DNA from: Limnomonas spitsbergensis
Lineage: Eukaryota > Chlorophyta > Chlorophyceae > Chlamydomonadales
NCBI GenBank assembly: GCA_037349105.1
Contig: JAYJMM010000116.1
Coordinates: 5,456,001 to 5,520,000 of the forward strand
Length of the DNA: 64,000 nucleotides
Direction: 5' to 3'
Part shown: piece by piece, positions 1 to 10,946 of the stretch
How positions within the stretch are numbered: the stretch's first letter is position 1
Layout of the letters: every line of letters begins with the position of its first letter
Program-made: the position numbers and the translations under genes
The notes under the pieces: generated by a model
Database searches by the model: none
Told to the model about the DNA's origin: nothing
What the model saw: only the letters and a program-made list of their open reading frames with translations

Positions 1-1621
1 TTCTCCATTTAACAACCCCTTTAATAGCGTCAAACTTTATGCCTATTTTAGCCGAGTCAAGCGTGACCTTCCTGTCTAACGCTTCAGTTGCTCTTTTAGA
101 CCCAGACCTTTTTCTTCTAGAAATATCTTTCCATGAGGGCCCGTCACTATCAGAACTGTCATCATCTGAGTCACTGTCCTTGTGAGGAGGAGTAGATTTT
201 CTGCCTGAACGACTATCACTGTCAGCCCTATAGGTTTTACTTTTTCGTCTACGTTCTTTCGGCTCATAGCTTCCTGAATCATCACTACCAGAGTCACCAT
301 CAGATGATGGAGGGGATTTCTTGCTTGAGCGACGTCTGCCTTTAGGACGGGACTCCTTTTCTTTAGCCTCACTCTTTTTAGGGTCAGAACCTCCAGAGTC
401 ATCACTATCGGTACCACTCTTGTGTGACGATGGCATTTTCCTGCTGGAACGTCCCTTACTATTGGAATGAGACTTCTTATCTCTATGCTTTTCCCCCTTC
501 GATTCGTTATCATCTGATACATCACTATCTAAATCACACTTTTGTGACGATACCCCTTTAGCCCCAGAGGACCTGGAATCAGTGAATCTTTTAAGAGCCG
601 CCTTAATTTTGCACCCCCCATCTTTGTGAGGTGCTACTCCTTCAGGGTTTACATATTTTCCTAAATCACTGATTTCTTGGGGTGGCTCACGTTTAAATTC
701 CTTATTATAAGAGTGAGAGGCATTGGCAGTGGGACCGTTCCGTTGATCAGAAGCAAAGTGTTCATCCTTGATCCCAGTATTTGGGACTGCAAAAGATAAC
801 TCAGGTGCATTGTCACGTGCCGCGTTAGCGTAGTAATCATTCTGAATCTGAAGCTGTTCTATTTGATATCTTAGAGCTTCGTTTTCCCTGGAATGAAACT
901 TTTCTTTTTCTTCTCTAGAATACCGCCGGGGAACGTCTGACTGTTCTTATTTTACCCCTCGACCTACCCCAACAGTGTCCTGATTAATTGTTTGACCACT
1001 GATTGGAGTTTGTACCGGCGGTGGTGGCGTTTTACTGAACGCACTGACTGCTGACTTATACTCAGTATTATTCGCAGTATTCATTCTCTGAACTTGACTT
1101 TGGACATATCCCTCTTTCGGAGTGATGTGCTCCAATCCCGCTGCTTGGTCTCCTTCTCCTATAGCTGAGAAATTATTGGAGCTATCGCAGCTTGGTGAGA
1201 AAGTCCCATCTGCTCTAAGTTTCTTTGCAATAAAATGCAAGACGGGTACTCCTCCTTGATAACCATCTTCACGTTTGACTGATAGTGAATCGCTATGCTC
1301 ACTAGTTTGCCCAGATCTCTTCGTAACGTATGCACATTGGTTAAGCTTCCTAGCTGAATAATCGGCTGCAGATTTTTTTAGGCTGTAAGCAGGATTGTCC
1401 ATTGAAGAAAAGGGAATTCTATCGTCATAATTGTCGTCACTAACAGGGATCATAATAATCTTTGGGGTAGCTGCTAACTCAACTGATGCCCAGTTATAGG
1501 CACTCTGTAATTTATAGTAAGCCATTTCCTCTTCATTTTGCAAAGCAAGATCAGCTTTGCGTTGTGCTTCTTTTTCTTCAGTAGCGTTCTTTTCCGAAAC
1601 CTCCCTATGCTCTTGGTTCAT
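1..1621 (-). pseudogene. gag-like ORF interrupted by one in-frame TAA, truncated by window edge
   Basis: The frame opens with Met at 1621 and runs 224 codons to a TAA at 949-947. It then stays open in the same frame from 946 to base 1, about 315 further codons with no stop. The first part starts with a Glu/Lys/Ala-rich helix and ends Pro-rich (KTPPPPVQTP). After the stop comes a short coiled coil (about 930-820) and then a long Ser/Asp/Lys/Arg-rich tract with repeated SDSDD and RRRS clusters. It ends with KFDAIKGVVKW, reminiscent of the start of gag capsid-like domains. One isolated stop in a frame of about 540 codons suggests either programmed readthrough or a single nonsense mutation. Function not recognised beyond gag-like. 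Confidence 0.45.
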
Positions 1622-1623
1622 CC

Positions 1624-1977
1624 TCAGTTCCCTATCACTCTCGCATCGCTTAGCATGTCTAATCGCGTTGCGTAAGCTTTTTGCTCATTCTTACTCAAAT
1701 AAAGCAAATCAGTGATTATCAAACCATCTTTATCTCTGACCTTAGATCGCATTAACAAATGGATCTGGTCCTGCGCAGTCATATCCTCTAGTTCCTTTTT
1801 GATGATCGCAATCTCTAAATCTTGATCATGCTTGGCCTGAACAGACATTACACTGCCATGTTCATCCTCTGAATCGTCAGTCATGAAACCAGTCCTGACT
1901 GTTGACAGGAAAAATTCCAGAGTACTGAAAAGTACTTCTTGTGATCGATCAAGTGGTCGACAGACGATTCTTGGCAC
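1624..1977 (-). CDS. Small acidic ORF upstream of the gag-like frame
   Basis: A 117-codon frame whose TGA (1626-1624) lies two bases before the ATG of the next ORF at 1621, in a different frame. A more likely start is the internal Met at 1884 (MTDDSEDEHG), giving about 86 residues. The protein is acidic, then helical (IAIIKKELEDMTAQDQ, YLSKNEQKAYATRLDML). The tight junction with the following ORF suggests translational coupling, or one gag frame split by a frameshift. No family recognised. Confidence 0.35.
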   Translation of the reverse strand: MPRIVCRPLDRSQEVLFSTLEFFLSTVRTGFMTDDSEDEHGSVMSVQAKHDQDLEIAIIKKELEDMTAQDQIHLLMRSKVRDKDGLIITDLLYLSKNEQKAYATRLDMLSDARVIGN

Positions 1978-2472
1978 CTGCTTGAGTCGACTCTTAGAGT
2001 CGACCTGTTTACAGACAACTGGAGGTGCGACCAGTCGGACTATTTCTTTCTTAGAAAAGTGCTGTGACTTCAGGAATGTGACAGATTCCTGATCACTGCT
2101 GTTGAGACTCGAATCCCCAGCTGTAAACCTGGGGATCAGTCGATATATTTAAGATAAGTATCCCCTGGACTACTTACCTGACTATTCTCTACTGTTGACA
2201 AGATTGCCTGATGGGTCGACCCTTCCGAAGGTGACTGTAGTAGCAGTCGAAGTTGTAGTACACTGGTGACAGGGTACGATGATCTTCAGTGGGAAGTCGC
2301 TTGTAGGCGATCTTCAGATGGGGAGACTCGTTTGATGATCTATCAAGGAGTCGACTTGGAGCCTCTGGACTGGCTGTTGATGAAGTGTTGATGGAGTTGG
2401 TGGTGGTAAACTAGCTGGAAGGCTGGAGAATGCCTGATAAGGGCCGAAATATCAAGAGAAGACCTCCAAGAC

Positions 2473-2599
2473 TAAGCAGTGTTTGTGCTTGCTTAGACTG
2501 AAGGGTCGAACAGTGTTTGTGCTTGTTCTGTATGATGGATCGATATTCGAGCAGTGTTTGTGCTTGCTGGAATAAAGTGAGCAGTGTTTGTGCTTGCTC
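2473..2599. repeat. Four spaced copies of a GTGTTTG-core hairpin
   Basis: The string CAGTGTTTGTGCTTG occurs at about 2473-2495, 2508-2528, 2549-2567 and 2579-2599. The bases flanking the core change together in three copies so that the ends still pair (TAAGCA with TGCTTA, GAACA with GTTC, GAGCA with TGCTC). Such covariation suggests selection on hairpin structure, in the presumed 5' untranslated region of the element. Confidence 0.5.
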
Positions 2600-2700
2600 G
2601 ATGAGGAGTGACTATGTAACTTCAGATTAAAGGGTGATTACGAAATCAGGGCTTCAAGTAAGAAAGAAATAGTGGCTGCAAGAGACAAAACAGCCACTTT

Positions 2701-3797
2701 GGGAGACAAAAGAAGTGTGAACAACACACTTCACAGACAAACAGAGCAAGCACAGAAGTGTGACTGTGACAACAGTTTCACAAACAGAGTTCAACAGCAG
2801 AGATCCTTAGTTCAAGAAAAGATAAGCCAGTAATACGCCAGTAATACATGCCAGTAATACATGTCAGCTCGGCAAGGGCTCGACCTGGTCACAACTCTTG
2901 CACAACGTGGTTCACGATATGAAGCAAACATATGATTATGCGATATCCGGCTCAAGATGTGAAGAAAAAGGTGTCAGTCATAAAACCACCACATTTGGTA
3001 CGGGAGAAGTCGACGTGCGGACGTGTCCGGTCCTCCAGCCCCTCTTAAACCCTAGCACTTCAGCCAACAACCAGCTTCCTGGATATGCAGACAGTTGGTA
3101 CTTGGTACGTGTACAGAAGTGCATGGCCACCAGTACCGAACTGTCCAGTCCAGTCCAATTTCATTTATTTTCAATTTTATATTTTGAATGCCGACAGAAG
3201 GGCATATGCTGCAAAAATAAAACGGTTAGGGAAAGACCCTGCTGAGCGCATTACTGCTTTCTTTAGATGCCACGGCTAACCACTTTGAGGTACAACCCAT
3301 ATGTACATCATACATCATACTGTACATTAAGTGCGGTACATCATACACAGATTCTGAGGTTTCGACGAGGTTTTTGATTGTGAATACTGGTACCGTACAA
3401 TTTCCCCATATTCCCACACCAGCACCAGTATTCATTTCATCACCTGTTTGTGTTCAGCGCCTTGTCTCGATGGCGCATGGCCAGCTTTTCATTAGACAGG
3501 CTTCGCAGATACCTATATCCCATGCGATTGAATTGAAACTTTAGTAAACCACGAGGGGGGTTAAACAAAATCTTAACCCCCCATCGAGGGGGGGGGGACA
3601 AAAAAAGTCAGGGACCCCATGCCCCCCCCCAAAACGAGCACCCAACGAGCCTACCACCCACCCACCCACCCACCGTCTCCGGAACCCATTGAAATTCAAA
3701 TATCGCAGTCCAAATTTGAAATTACATGTAATATTTTTTTGATCAGCTCGCCAAGGTGCTTCACATGCTGGTATATTTTAATTCGTTAGGTGATGAC
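2701..3797. other. No gene seen; C/G homopolymer tracts
   Basis: No ORF here looks like coding sequence. The region contains three near-repeats of AGTAATAC at about 2830-2862, poly-C and poly-G tracts around 3575-3640 and a CCCACC repeat near 3655-3672. Confidence 0.5.
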
Positions 3798-3951
3798 ATG
3801 CCAACAGTCAATTTTGATACTGGGCTCAGCCATGCTATTGAGTACCGACTAATGCTCGCTGGCGATCACAATTCATGCCAACAGTCAATTTGGGAACTGA
3901 GCTCAGCCAGGCTATTGACTACCGACTACTGCTCGCTAGCGATCACATATT
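3798..3951. repeat. 77-bp tandem duplication
   Basis: Two diverged copies of a 77-bp unit, each beginning ATGCCAACAGTCAATTT, start at 3798 and 3875. They share CTCAGCCA/GGCTATTGA, ACCGACTA and GCTCGCT..GCGATCACA. No coding role seen. Confidence 0.75.
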
Positions 3952-4035
3952 TCTAGAAGGCAGATGACCTGGATGGCGGTGGCATTGCGATGATATCAGC
4001 CTTCATCTTGGCCATGAGCTCCTTCACTGCCTTCT

Positions 4036-4416
4036 TCAGGCTGGCGGGCTCACAGGTGTTGGCTCAGCTGGGGCAGCAGCTGGGGCAGCAGCAGGGGTGC
4101 CTAGGGGTGGTACGGGAGCAAACCCGAGCGTTCTCTGCTGCTTCGAATCGCGTGGTATCTTGGAAGCTGCCATCCGTGCCATGCACTCCCTCTCATTGGT
4201 GGCGTCTGCGCTTGCATGTTCAGCGGATTTGAGGACCTTGCCACAACGATCACAAGTGATCAGTTCATTCATGATCCACCAGACCAATACTACCATGTGC
4301 TGCGTACAATACAGCTCTTTTGTAAGGCTGACCCAGCAGGTTTCGGGGTGTGCCCATAAGGCCAAACCCTCAGTGTGGGGGGGGGGCAGGGGGTCATGTG
4401 GTAATTCAAGCAACAT
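4036..4416 (-). pseudogene. Possible zinc-finger (BED-like) transposase fragment
   Basis: The minus frame contains ITCDRCGKVLKSAEH, a CxxC pair, followed downstream by Cys and basic residues and then KQQRTLGFAP and an Ala/Pro-rich tail. A CxxC finger followed by a Q-x-TL-x-F stretch resembles the N-terminus of hAT-type transposases after their BED finger, but the second half of the finger is not clear and no catalytic domain follows. The frame ends at a stop at 4036. It may be a transposon remnant or chance coding. Confidence 0.25.
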
Positions 4417-4534
4417 TTAAGGATGTAAATGGACTCATGTTGGCAAGACCAACACAGAGTGTCGCTGTCAGCCTCAACATACCTCCAGAAAAAAGATACG
4501 ATGTTTCGAAGGGAAAAAATATTGGATTTTTGGG

Positions 4535-4690
4535 GAGACACCCCCCCTAACTTTGCCCCGCCATATCTCCTCCCCATATCTTCTATGGAACGCTCTCGTC
4601 AAGCTCTACAAAAAGGGGCATGGGGTTGAGAAATTTTGTTTTTGCCCCCCCTCGCCCCATCTTAAAAAAATGTTTAACGACCCTGGCTGA
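4535..4690. repeat. Dispersed C-rich repeat family, copy 1
   Basis: A segment with CCCCTAACTTTGCCCC, then a CATATC..CCCC block, then CTCTCGTCAAGCTCTAC and a TTTTTGCCCCCC end. Related sequence recurs near 5625-5770 (CCCAACTTTGCCCCCCATAT) and, more degenerate, near 53490-53560 (CCTAACTTTGCCCACCA). Three partial copies suggest a degraded dispersed element. Confidence 0.5.
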
Positions 4691-5207
4691 CGCCCTCCTC
4701 CCCCCCCGCGCCATCAAAACCTAGTAAAACCAGATTTTCTCGGTAGCAAATACGACTTTTGGAGGGAAAGAGGAGTCAACTCGAATCAGCTAAACATTGC
4801 GATTCTGATAGTGTCGCTCAATGTAGCTGGTTCACAAATGTCAAATGGCATATGAACTGCATGTCTCGTCACATCCGCCTCTGTCAGCTCCTGACCGTGG
4901 TGGGTGAGATGGCGTCAAGGGTCGGCACCTTGAACGCCGCAATACTACCGTACCTGGAGGAGGGGAGGCTGACATTGCAAAGGGGATGACTTGGCGGGCT
5001 GGTACCTTGAGCATGACACGGACTCACCACCCCGTCTTGAGTACTTCAAGTGCATGAGCACCCCTGCCTCTGCAGCTGTCTTCATAGTGACTGCTACGGC
5101 GTCAAGTCGCCCACGCTGTACAGGCCCCCTAACTTAAACTGTAGGGATCCGGAGCATGTTTGCTCTGAGCTCTGCCAGGGCTGACACACTGTTGCATGAG
5201 AAGAACA
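4691..5207. other. No gene seen
   Basis: Short ORFs only, without recognisable domains or splice-site support. Confidence 0.5.
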
Positions 5208-5318
5208 CTACGGATGGATCACGCAGCCCAAAGGTAGACAGGTCTTCTCCTACCTGGTTACTCCGTCACGTCAGGGGCAGCAACCTGTCTACCTTTGGGT
5301 TGCGCGATCCATCCGTAG
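5208..5318. ncRNA. 36-bp-arm hairpin, small-RNA-precursor-like
   Basis: Bases 5208-5243 and 5283-5318 are inverted repeats of 36 nt with two mismatches and a 39-nt loop. One mismatch is a G:U wobble on the plus strand and the other would be a G:U wobble in a minus-strand transcript. Length, near-perfect pairing and isolation fit an algal pri-miRNA hairpin or a young foldback element. No expression evidence is available from sequence. Confidence 0.35.
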
Positions 5319-6059
5319 AGTCAATGAAATGTAAGATCGTTATACAAAACTCACAGAATGCAGTGATTGCTTATAGCATAGCAACTACTGGTATACTGCT
5401 CGACTCAAGAATGGACATACAAACAACAGTATTTTTGTTTCCGGAATCGCCCCCTCTTCCAAAATGGGATGTCTAGGGCGTCTGGTTTTAATATATGCCA
5501 TTTTAATGATGCAAATTGACTGCATTGGTCTTAACGAATGCAACGGTGTAGCTCTTGCCTCAATCTGATGTCTGAAAACGGGTAATAATGTTCAGAATTT
5601 TCCCCGAAAATCACTTTTATGGCGACCCACTGCCCCCTCCCAACTTTGCCCCCCATATCCCCCCCCTTCCATAGGCAAACAAACATTTAAGACCAGATTT
5701 GAAATGCTCTCATGAAACTCTTAAACTCAAGGGTAATGGGGTAAGTTATTTTTTCTGCCCCCCTGGGTCAATTGCCTCACACCAAAGCCAAAAGACGTTT
5801 ACGGTATGTCGATACTGGTATATGTTGACATACCTTGGGGTATCTTAACTTTAAAGGGTATGTTCGTAGGATGGTAAAATAATGAAGCAGTAAAACTGTC
5901 GAGTTTCGAGTGCCAAACTGAACAAGAACACTACAGGTGAACATGTCGGGGCAGAGGGGTAGGGGTATTGTTAGGGTGTGTTTGCCCTATTCTCTTCCCC
6001 ATTCATTCATTCTCCATCAGCTCAGCCTCTCTCTAGAATTAGAAAGCAGAAAAGGTTGT
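5319..6059. other. No gene seen; contains second copy of the C-rich repeat
   Basis: The C-rich repeat lies near 5625-5770. Nothing else is supported. Confidence 0.5.
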
Positions 6060-6627
6060 TCACATGCACATTGGGCTCTTGAGGACGCTGCTGGGGCGGA
6101 TGATGGATAAAGTCAAAAACGTTACACCTCTGGGCCCGCTCAAAGCTCGGCCGCGTGGGCGCCCAACAGTTCAGAAGGGAGTAAAGGAGGCACTAAAAGG
6201 AAGAGAGGGGGAAAGGAACAAAAGGAGAGGCCGGGAGGGCTAAACAGACCAAGTCCAACACCTGAGTTTCACTAGAGACTACCCCTCAACAAAGCCTCTA
6301 AGAAAAGAAAAGTCCAGGAAAGCAAGCGTATCCCACCCCTGCTTGGCCGCGAGGGTGCTCCACTGATCAGAAGGGAGAAGAGAAGAAACTAAAAAGGGGG
6401 CAAACAAAAACAACAACAAAAAAAAAGCCAAAAGAGAAGGCCGGACAGGCCAACGACATCGGCCTCAGAAACCCCGGAGACTAACCCTCAATAATGCCCA
6501 CAGCACAGTCCACAAAAGCAAGTGCGTCCCACCCATGCTCAGCCTGGTACAACTGGTGGAAGTTAGTGGCAGCGCCCGGAGGACCTGCCCACCCCTGCTC
6601 CCGTAACTGCTCCCTGACACTAGGGCA

Positions 6628-7239
6628 CTAGAAGCACACATGCAGCGCATCCTCTACCTCCTCGCTATCCCCCCCTGCCCAACACCGCTGGCAGCAGCGT
6701 GCTTGTCGCCGCTGACCGTTGCGCCGTCCTCTGGTATCAGCAGTGCTGATCGCGCCAAGCCGCAGTCGCAAATTGGTGCGCACACAAGCACACTCCCTCT
6801 GAGTAGTGCGGCTCTGAGCTTGCGCCAGCACGGCACCTGCCGTGGACTGGAACCAGGCGCGGTAGGTTGCCGCAGATCTGTGCTCGGTGGTAGGGTCCCT
6901 GGGGTCCCCACCGCCGCTTGCGTCCAGCCGTGCTTGCTCGTAGGCTGCGTCAACAAGTGCCAACACCTCTGTGACGGGTAGGCGTTGTAGGGCAGCTGCT
7001 GCCTCGCGCAAGGTGGGGGTGGCTGACCCCCGCTCCAGCTCCTCCAATGCACCCAGCAGATCAGAGCACCACGTGCGGCCACCAGTGCCCTGGCTGATTG
7101 CAAGCTGCATATCTGCTGCCATGGTTTGAGCCATGAGAGGGCTGTATTGCTGTGCCTCCGGTGCCACTGCTTCATTGTAGAAGCGGAGGATATGGGCCCA
7201 CCAGTCTCGCTGTAGTGGTTGGAGCTGCAGCTCTCTCAT
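6628..7239 (-). pseudogene. LINE C-terminal domain with Cys-rich knuckle
   Basis: Continues the preceding frame after a frameshift. It starts with MRELQLQPLQRDWWAH, contains RFYNEAVAPEAQQY, and ends with a Cys/His cluster (CCQRCW, then VEDALHVCF) of the type found at LINE ORF2 C-termini, thought to help nucleic-acid binding. Stop at 6628. Confidence 0.75.
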
Positions 7240-7666
7240 GACTCCCCAACTGGCGGCTGATGTAGCCCCGCAGCCTGGCGTAGGTAGCCCCGCAGCCTGG
7301 CGTAGGTAGCCCCGCAGCCTGGCGTAGGTGCTGAAGCAAGCTGGACTGCATTTTGCTGGAGAGACAATGCCGCGGTCGAAGGTGGCTGGTGGCCCACACC
7401 ACGTCGTCGTAGTTGGCCGCAGGCGCTGCGTACACAGCTGCCAGCCTGATGCGGGTTGGAAGATGGCGCCTTAGGCCCACCTTGGCTGCCATGCGGCGAA
7501 CATGGTGCAGCGCGGCAGCCAAAGGCGCCTGTCTACCCTCCATGGCCCTCTTCATGCCGCCGCTTTCGTGCCGAGTGATGCCCAAGAACTTGAATTCTCG
7601 GACACGCTTCAACACGGTACGGTCAGGGCCGTTCACGGATGATGGATAAGTACTAGCTGCTCTCAA
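7172..7666 (-). pseudogene. LINE reverse transcriptase, C-terminal fragment
   Basis: A 164-codon frame carrying the end of the reverse transcriptase (VREFKFLGITRHESGG) and the following helical region (AAVYAAPAANYDDVVWATSH). It lacks the catalytic YxDD and everything upstream. It ends out of frame in the overlap with the next ORF because of the 22-bp triplication at 7262-7327. Non-functional as it stands. Confidence 0.75.
7262..7327. repeat. 22-bp unit repeated three times inside the LINE ORF
   Basis: The 22-bp unit beginning GTAGCCCCGCAGCCTGG starts at 7262, 7284 and 7306. Because 22 is not a multiple of three, copy-number change shifts the frame. Confidence 0.9.
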
Positions 7667-8199
7667 ATTTTGGGTAACTGGTCCAGCTGGTTAACCATTA
7701 ACATTTTTAGTTTCCTAACACAATTCAAGTTCGTTAGAATTACCTGTTGCAAACGTGAGAATTGCAAGCTGTTGAGGGGATTTTGAGGGATTTTCATGGG
7801 GAAACGAAAGCATGGTGCGTGTCCCCTGGTGCGAGTCGACACGCCGGTCGACACGGTGGAATCATAGATGATCACCAGAGATCTCTAGTCCGGCTGACCT
7901 GGTCTTTGGCATGCTCGTTGTCTCCAAACCTGCAATCATTTTTATCCTCAGTAAGCGCACACGGCTTGCAATTTATTTTCATCTCGATATGTTGCGCCTC
8001 TTTCGTCGCCTGGAAAACCCTCCTGACCATAACCGGCATGCCCTTGATGGGTCGGTGTAATTTGTTGGTGTACGGCATTTCAAATGCCGTGTTCCTTCCG
8101 AGTCATGCTCCGGCATATTACCGGTATATCTCCCTTTCTGACCCCGCCCTTCCCCAGAGTCAAAGAGAAAAAACTACTGAAGGGTGAGACATTGATAAT
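7667..8199. other. No gene seen (upstream region of the coiled-coil gene)
   Basis: Contains the diverged start side of the truncated LINE and presumably the 5' region of the gene starting at 8200. A TACCGGTA palindrome lies near 8108. No clear promoter element. Confidence 0.4.
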
Positions 8200-10946
8200 A
8201 TGACGACGGGGAATGAAGCGTGGATCCTCTTGGGCCGTGACGTATATGCCGCAGCAGCTGCACATGGTTCACATATGGATCCGAGGACAGGGAGCAGCTC
8301 TAAAGAGAAAACTAGGTTTCCCTCAGGACCGGATACCAACGGATCTGAAGGCTCCGAGGCTAAGGTATTACCTCCCATGCATCCTCACGTGTCACTGAGC
8401 AGATCATCCTAAGTGGCTTTGCATGGCTTCATAAGCATATGCGCACTTAAACCCGGCCTTGCTCTACGCCTGGGTCCCTCAATGTCCCTCCATGCTTCTC
8501 CAGCGGATCCACCTCCGAGAAGCCGGTCAAAGGAAGTTTGCCGAATGGAAGGCTCAGCGGCAGCAGCTAAGGTTGTCGGCAACCTCAAGCCCATCCATGC
8601 CTAGCACTTCGGAAGCTGCTGCTACTGCCAGGACCAGCAATGCCAGCAACCTGGTGCCATCAAGCAGCCAGAGCCCCCTGACACCAACAAGCACAGCTGC
8701 TGGGCTTGCTGGCCAGAGCCTCAGAGGCCACATGCTGTCACAACGAGTTGCAGCCTCGTGCACAGCGACCAGTCCAGATTTTTCCATGGGGACTCCCACA
8801 CACTCCCAGCCACGCCACATGCTGCCTGCCTCACATCCGCCTGCTGTGCCTGTCCGAGACACGGAATTGGATGTGGATCTTCCCAACGGAAACGGTGGAG
8901 ACGGGCCCATTGTGGCCATGCTTCTGGCACAGGTGGGGGTGTTGCATCCCTCGATTTGAGGACCTTAATCTCTAAGGCATGCAAAGCTTTTAGACCACCT
9001 GCAGCATGAATTGATTACATCGGTAGAAGCTGCGCCTTTGGCGCAGCCCTGAGTGTCGTGTGTGCCCCGACAGCCTGGGACTAGTGCTTGGCTGTGCGAC
9101 GTGGCAACGAATATGGTCTCTATACCCTGCTTTTTACATCTGATGCATTGACCAGTTACTGTGCATGCCATGGCTGCCAGCGGCTCATGCTGGTGCTGTG
9201 TTGGCTGGATGTGGTGTGTCTGCGCTGGTGTTGTGTGGGCTGTGCATGTAGGGTACCGATTGTGCGCAGGTGCCTGGCTGCTGCTGATCTGTGAAATTGT
9301 GAACGACAGTTGCCTGTGGCCATGTCTGCCGACAATCTGGTTCGACAATCATGCGAGCCATAACATTTGATGCATGGGATGCTAAACCGGTATGAGCACA
9401 AAATTAACTGGGGTGCTTTCATGTTGCGTACCAATGGTTCATGCATCAGATGGCCTGTCACATGAACTTCAGCGCCATTTGTCAAAAAGAACATGCATGA
9501 CGTGTGCATGGAACTCTTCGATTGTGCCTGCTGCATGCTTGTCTGTATGGTACATTGCAAGTTGCGGCTCTGCCTCTGACAGTCCTGCTTTTTCCACCAG
9601 AGTCTGTGCATGGCACCAGCCAGTCTGTCAAAATTGTCATTGCAACAACTGTATTCGCAGTATGTACAAGCCGGTTACCAGAATTGATACTGCGCACATG
9701 GCTGCCTGCCTGATTGCACACCGAATACAGCAGCGGGTCAGTCCTCAGCCAGTGACCTACTAGACTAGTGACCTTGTGTGCATGTCTGTTTCTGTTTTTA
9801 CTACTGCATTTGGTTTGCCTGGATGACAGAGGCGGTGCATGACAGAGTCGGTGCATGGCACTCGACACTCTGTCAGGAGGTCAACGCACTTCATTCACGG
9901 AAAACCCCTGCAGGAAACTGAAGCATGCAAGCAATGCTGCCGACACTGCCTAACCTGAAGCAAAAATACATGATGGTCCCTACGATGGTATTTTGTATGT
10001 TCTGCAGTGTCAACTGTCATCCTGCATGTTTGAAAGCTAGTAAGCCGCTGGCAGCAGCGATACGGATCACCGCGAGCAGCCCTGCCATGACGGCTAGCCT
10101 GCTAAACAAGTTGGCACTAAAAGCAACGCATCGCGCTGTCTGTGTGCTGAGGGGCGTGTGCTGAGAACGAGCCGTACACACAACCGGCTTTATTTTGGCA
10201 GTTGGCAACCGGTTTCCCAGTGAACCTAACTGAAATCCCAAACCCTATCCCTTTTCGTTCCTTTCAGTCACTCAGGTATGTTAACCCGCTCTCCTGATGT
10301 TGTTTAGAAAGCTGTTGTGTCTATGGTCATGGAAAGGAAATCACGAGTCGGACTGGCTGTTACAGCAACTGGGTGGGCTTATTTTCCTAATCGTGGGATT
10401 CAAATTCCGGCGCTAGCACATGACATGGAACACCTGCTTGTCGTTAAACTGCAAACAAAGCATGTTGGCTCTGATTGGTTTTCTCAAAGATGGTACATAA
10501 CCTGATCCGTGTGTGTAGGTGGCGTCCTTGATGCAGGAGAAGACAGCCTTGCAGCAGCATAACAGAGCTCTCACAAGAGAAAATGATCAGCTGCAGGAGC
10601 TGGTCGGGTACTTGACGAGCGGAGTAGTCGGAGAAGGGTGTGATGGGGATCCGGTGAGCCTGGCTGGGGCAGCTGACTGGCGGAATCCGGGTTTCAGGAG
10701 CTGGTTTCCCCTCAACCCATGAGTAGTGCTCGTCATGCAAGGGTTGACAGGATTACGCCCTTGACCCTGCAACCCAAACCCTATACCCTGTTATGATGCG
10801 CAGCAGCATCCACTATAAGTTAAATGGTCACCATGGCTGATATTTAGCGATCCACTGTTGAAATGCTCATGTTAAGAAACCTACTTTGATCCTACACAAT
10901 TGACCTGTGAACATTACAGGGGACTGAGGGAAGTGAAGAGCAATAA
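8200..10946 (+). CDS. Small coiled-coil protein (unrecognised)
   Basis: Four exons with phase-0 junctions: 8200-8364, 8504-8932, 10519-10653 and 10920-10946, giving 251 residues. The N-terminal exon is low complexity. Exon 2 opens with REAGQRKFAEWKAQRQQ, the AG-x-x-K-x-x-EWK-type helix found at the front of many coiled-coil proteins, and then turns Ser/Thr/Ala/Pro-rich. Its last codons (IVAMLLAQ) join exon 3 (VASLMQEKTALQQHN) to form one unbroken coiled coil through RENDQLQELVGYL, which strongly supports the splice. Exon 4 reads nine codons to TAA, so the C-terminus is uncertain; without the last intron the frame stops at 10722. A golgin- or tether-like scaffold is possible but not shown. Intron 2 carries a dispersed repeat (9840-10280). 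Confidence 0.6.
9840..10280 (+). repeat. Diverged copy of the 25.7/30.0-kb repeat family
   Basis: Shares blocks with the inverted-repeat arms further right: CCCTACGATGGT, CAGTGT.AACTGTCATCCTGCA, CAGCGATACGGAT and AGCCCTGYCATSACGGCTA. Downstream it shares TTCGTTCCTTTCAGTCACTC with sequence flanking the left arm near 25570-25650. It is clearly older than the two arms. Weaker related fragments occur at about 9580-9640. Confidence 0.7.

Larger units (their letters stand above)
1..2700 (-). mobile_element. Retroelement-like remnant (gag region), runs off left edge
   Basis: This stretch is visibly more AT-rich than the rest of the window and holds three consecutive gag-like reading frames on the minus strand (1977-1624, 1621-947, 946-1). 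They encode coiled-coil and Ser/Asp/Lys-rich protein without introns. Upstream in the element's orientation (2.1-2.7 kb) is non-coding sequence full of TCGAC motifs and small hairpins. No reverse transcriptase, integrase or LTR pair is visible because the element leaves the window, so assignment to LTR retrotransposons is inference from the gag-like composition and base bias. An endogenous viral fragment is an alternative. Confidence 0.45.
6060..7666 (-). mobile_element. 3' end of a LINE (non-LTR retrotransposon)
   Basis: Two overlapping frames on the minus strand encode the end of a LINE polyprotein, followed towards lower coordinates by an A-rich 3' region. The protein matches the arrangement common in algal LINEs: the tail of the reverse transcriptase (FKFLGITRHESGGM), a helical linker (HHVRRMAAKVGLRRHLPTR), a WWAHILRFYNEAV block and a terminal Cys-rich knuckle. 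The 3' region contains a diverged tandem pair of about 195 bp (starting near 6151 and 6343). The 5' part of the element is missing, as is usual for LINE copies. Confidence 0.8.

Noticed and set aside
2100..2140. TTCGAGTC-containing stretch resembling a tRNA T-arm or primer-binding site
   Set aside because: No acceptor stem, anticodon arm or TGG primer-binding start could be placed around it.
8554..8984. Minus-strand ORFs opposite exon 2 of the small coiled-coil gene
   Set aside because: Shadow frames of a plus-strand exon whose coiled coil continues across the splice to exon 3.
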